From positions 1,136,501 to 1,200,500 of the forward strand of contig OY282368.1 in the NCBI GenBank assembly GCA_958295725.1: 64,000 bases of DNA, written 5' to 3'. The DNA is from an uncultured Alphaproteobacteria bacterium (lineage in GTDB: Bacteria; Pseudomonadota; Alphaproteobacteria; UBA2966). Under the pieces are notes generated by a model. It was not told the origin of the DNA. It ran no database searches and saw only the letters and a program-made list of their open reading frames with translations. This document shows, one piece after another, positions 61,828-64,000 of this stretch. Position numbers and translations under genes: made by a program. Every line of letters starts with the position of its first letter. The first letter of the stretch is position 1.

Positions 61828-63174
61828 ATGACGATCCGGGTCCGGGGGCCGTCGGGAGACTATCGGGGATACGACAAGACCGGCGCGATCTCGCTGCCGC
61901 CGGAGGACCTGTTGCACCGCGTGGGTCCCGGCACGCCCTGCGGCGAATACCTGCGCCGCTTCTGGCATCCCGTCTTCCTCTCCTCGATGCTCGGGGACCT
62001 GCCCGTGCGGATCCGCCGCCTGGGCGAGGACCTCGTCGTCTTCCGGGACGGTTCGGGACGTCTCGGCCTCGTGCACGCCCATTGCAGCCACCGCAACACG
62101 TCCCTCGAATACGGCATCGTCGAGGAACGCGGCATCCGCTGCTGCTACCACGGCTGGCGCTACGACGTGGACGGCGCGATCCTGGAGACGCCGGGCGAGC
62201 CCGACGCCAGCAGGATCAGGGAACGGATCGTCCACGGCGCCTATCCCGTCGTCGAGGTGGAGGGCCTGATCTTCGCCTACATGGGCCCCATCGGGAAGAT
62301 GCCGCCGTTCCCCCTGTTCGACACCATGGACCTCCCCGGCGACGAGATGGCGCCGGCGATGATCCCCAGCCCCTGCAACTGGCAGCAGATCGCCGAGAAC
62401 TCCATCGACCCCTATCACGTGGTGTTCCTGCATTCCCGCGTGAGCGGGATACAGTTCCAGAACGAATTCCACCTGATGCCGGTGTTCGACTACTTCGAGC
62501 GTCCCAACGGCGTCTTCTACACCAGCGCCCGGCGCGTCGGGGACAAGGTCTGGATCCGCGTGCACGACCACCTGATCCCCAACTTCTCCCAGAACGGCGG
62601 GATGTTCACGCAGGGCGACCAGGAAGAGCTCTATTTCGCCCGCGCCGGCCTGACCCGCTGGATCGTGCCCGTGGACGACGAGAACTCCCTCTACGTCGCC
62701 TACCGCCACTTCAACGAGGAAACGGACCCGCTCGGCCTCGGCGACAGGGACAAGGTCGGCTGGAACACCATCGACTTCTACGGCCAGACCGACGAGCGGA
62801 CCTACGAGGAAGCGCAGAGGAGCCCGGGCGACTACGAGGCCTGGGTCGGGCAGGGGGCCGTCACCGTCCACGACCGGGAACACCTCGGGCGCACGGACCA
62901 GGGCGTCTCGATGTACCGGCGACGGCTGCGCGACGCCATCCGGCGGCTGCGGGAGGGGGAGGAGCCCATGCAGCCGTCCGACCTCGGCCTGCCCGTTCCG
63001 ACCTACGCGGGGGACACCATCCTGCGGATACCCGAGAACGGCGCGGACGACCGCGCGCTGCGGTCCGATATCTCCGCGAGGGTGGCCGGGATCTTCCGCA
63101 GCGGCGACGGACTCGTCGGCGACGAGCGCCGCGAGCACATCAGGCGCCGGCTCCGCGACCTCGAGAACCGGTAG
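61828..63174 (+). CDS. Rieske oxygenase alpha subunit, phthalate-dioxygenase type (copy 3)
   Basis: A 448-residue paralogue of the gene at 59184, with Rieske ligands Cys86/His88 and Cys105/His108 and iron-site residues in IDPYHVVFLHSR. Start ATG at 61828 behind GGGGGAGGA. Closer to copy 2 than to copy 1 across the N-terminal domain (GPGTPCGEYLRRFWHPV). Probably arose by duplication and diversification of substrate range. No reductase in the window. Confidence 0.92.
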   Translation: MTIRVRGPSGDYRGYDKTGAISLPPEDLLHRVGPGTPCGEYLRRFWHPVFLSSMLGDLPVRIRRLGEDLVVFRDGSGRLGLVHAHCSHRNTSLEYGIVEERGIRCCYHGWRYDVDGAILETPGEPDASRIRERIVHGAYPVVEVEGLIFAYMGPIGKMPPFPLFDTMDLPGDEMAPAMIPSPCNWQQIAENSIDPYHVVFLHSRVSGIQFQNEFHLMPVFDYFERPNGVFYTSARRVGDKVWIRVHDHLIPNFSQNGGMFTQGDQEELYFARAGLTRWIVPVDDENSLYVAYRHFNEETDPLGLGDRDKVGWNTIDFYGQTDERTYEEAQRSPGDYEAWVGQGAVTVHDREHLGRTDQGVSMYRRRLRDAIRRLREGEEPMQPSDLGLPVPTYAGDTILRIPENGADDRALRSDISARVAGIFRSGDGLVGDERREHIRRRLRDLENR

Positions 63175-63182
63175 CCGGGCGG

Positions 63183-63214
63183 CCGGCTCCTCCCCCTGCC
63201 AGGGGGGAGGCCGG
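63183..63214. repeat. REP-like or terminator-like hairpin
   Basis: CCGG, two bases, CCTCCCCCT pairs with AGGGGGGAGG-CCGG with a single bulge and a three-base loop, lying between the Rieske stop and the convergent RNA-ligase gene. No T-run. Same style as the hairpin at 54566-54586. Confidence 0.5.
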
Positions 63215-63248
63215 AAGGGGGGCGGACTTCAGGTCCCGGCGGCGTCCG

Positions 63249-63968
63249 TCACCGCGCGTTCCGGCCTTCTCGGCCGGCGAATGGGGCGGCCCGGCCCGCG
63301 ATCCGGCACGGCCTCCAGTTCCTGGTCCAGTGCTCGTCGGTCTGCACGTGTCCGAGGCGGACGCTCTTGCAGACGTTGTCCGGGAACTCCGCCGCCGGAA
63401 ACCCTCGCGCCAGCCGCATCACGACGCCCTCCCGCTCGCCCCCGAGCGCGGACGGCTCGCCGTGAGCGTGTTCGATAAACCCGCGTATCTCCGCGACCGA
63501 CCCGAAACGGCCCCTGAACAGGACCGGGACGACCGGGATCTCCCGCGGCCGCGCGTACGCCTCGACCTCGGCGAAGGCGGCGAACGCGCCGTCGCCGTCG
63601 CGCAGCGCGAACGCGTGGAACGTCTCGCGCTCCGCGACGGGGTCGTACTCGATGCTGTGCACGCCGTAGATGTCCTCGCCGTACAGCCAGACGCCGGGCT
63701 CGGTCGCTTTCCAGGCATGGTGCTTTTTCACCATCGCCATCCACTTCGCGTCGGAAGGGACCGATACGCTGCGCGCGTAGACCTCGCCGGCGTGCAGGAG
63801 CGTGTTGCCGCCGTCCAGCTTCTCGGTCGCCACCACGTCCTCGCCGACGAAGCGGTCCGGATTCGCGTGCACATCGTCGTCCCGGCCGATGGCCGGGGAC
63901 CACGGCCAGTACGGAGTGCCGGGGTACTTCGCGTTCCAGGGCGGGCCGGAACCGTTCCTCGCGGTCAT
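63249..63968 (-). CDS. RNA ligase family protein (Rnl2-like nucleotidyltransferase)
   Basis: A 239-residue single-domain nucleotidyltransferase. Lys50 in EKLDGGN (motif I, KxDG) would be adenylylated; YGEDIYGVHS is motif III; EGVVMR at 180-185 is motif IV and CKSVR with Lys201 motif V. Only the catalytic core is present, without an extra C-terminal domain. Such proteins are common in bacteria with unknown targets; repair of RNA nicks is the usual suggestion. Start ATG at 63966-63968. Confidence 0.85.
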   Translation of the reverse strand: MTARNGSGPPWNAKYPGTPYWPWSPAIGRDDDVHANPDRFVGEDVVATEKLDGGNTLLHAGEVYARSVSVPSDAKWMAMVKKHHAWKATEPGVWLYGEDIYGVHSIEYDPVAERETFHAFALRDGDGAFAAFAEVEAYARPREIPVVPVLFRGRFGSVAEIRGFIEHAHGEPSALGGEREGVVMRLARGFPAAEFPDNVCKSVRLGHVQTDEHWTRNWRPCRIAGRAAPFAGREGRNAR

Positions 63969-64000
63969 CGCTCGCGTCGGGATTGTCTCGCGTGTTGCGG

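Overview
The window comes from a high-GC alphaproteobacterium. Supporting markers are a MucR/Ros-type regulator, glnB-glnA, the block bamE / ubiquinol-cytochrome c chaperone / YceD / rpmF / plsX / fabH / ihfA / merR / tRNA-Pro, and a nrdR-ribD-ribE-ribB-ribH-nusB-thiL run. Two exported ankyrin-repeat proteins and a large stock of scavenging genes (Rieske oxygenases, hydantoinase/oxoprolinase pairs, amidase, TRAP binding protein) would suit a host-associated or organic-matter-degrading member, but lifestyle is inference only.

Layout. 1-9.6 kb, minus strand: glnA (cut by the window edge), glnB and a purine permease; then hydantoinase B and A, an amidase with a GatC/AtzG-like small partner, an aminotransferase and a small coiled-coil protein. 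9.8-19.8 kb, plus strand: a nine-gene catabolic run headed by a linalool dehydratase/isomerase-like gene, followed by metallophosphoesterase, thioesterase, SDR, D-aminoacylase-type amidohydrolase, Rieske oxygenase, a small unknown, a PEP mutase/isocitrate-lyase-like enzyme and a fumarylacetoacetate-hydrolase-family enzyme. 19.8-21.1 kb, minus: enoyl-CoA hydratase and the MucR-type regulator. 21.4-27.2 kb, plus: rpiB, nrdR and the riboflavin/nusB/thiL operon. 27.2-29.8 kb: two tandem MFS paralogues. 29.9-32.4 kb: a 13-bp tandem repeat and a large surface lipoprotein. 32.7-39.7 kb: hppA, bamE and the conserved chaperone-to-merR block. 40-46.4 kb: mobile DNA (an IS481-family insertion between merR and tRNA-Pro, a XamI-type restriction-modification pair carried on an IS1595-like element, and a 227-bp non-autonomous relative of the IS481 element). 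46.4-64 kb: polyphosphate:AMP phosphotransferase, CoA-transferase pair, enolase-superfamily enzyme, a second hydantoinase pair, an IalB-like protein, a duplicated ankyrin/SDR locus, two more Rieske oxygenases flanking a TRAP binding protein, and an RNA-ligase-family protein.

Most striking observation: the gene at 9766-11283 reads as two in-phase halves split by a single TGA (10435-10437). This TGA is nine residues after a cysteine, the spacing of the two catalytic cysteines of linalool dehydratase/isomerase, and 18 nt after it lies a hairpin GCCTC-GGTCT-GAGGC. Its apical loop and distance are those of the E. coli fdhF SECIS element. The gene is best read as a selenoprotein with selenocysteine at the second catalytic position, at the head of a catabolic operon; I know of no described selenoprotein in this family.

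The second notable system is the XamI-like methylase/endonuclease pair. It lies inside 42868-46033, bounded by a perfect 21-bp inverted repeat and an 8-bp direct repeat, behind a transposase remnant that has lost its catalytic core. The endonuclease stop codon lies within the terminal repeat.
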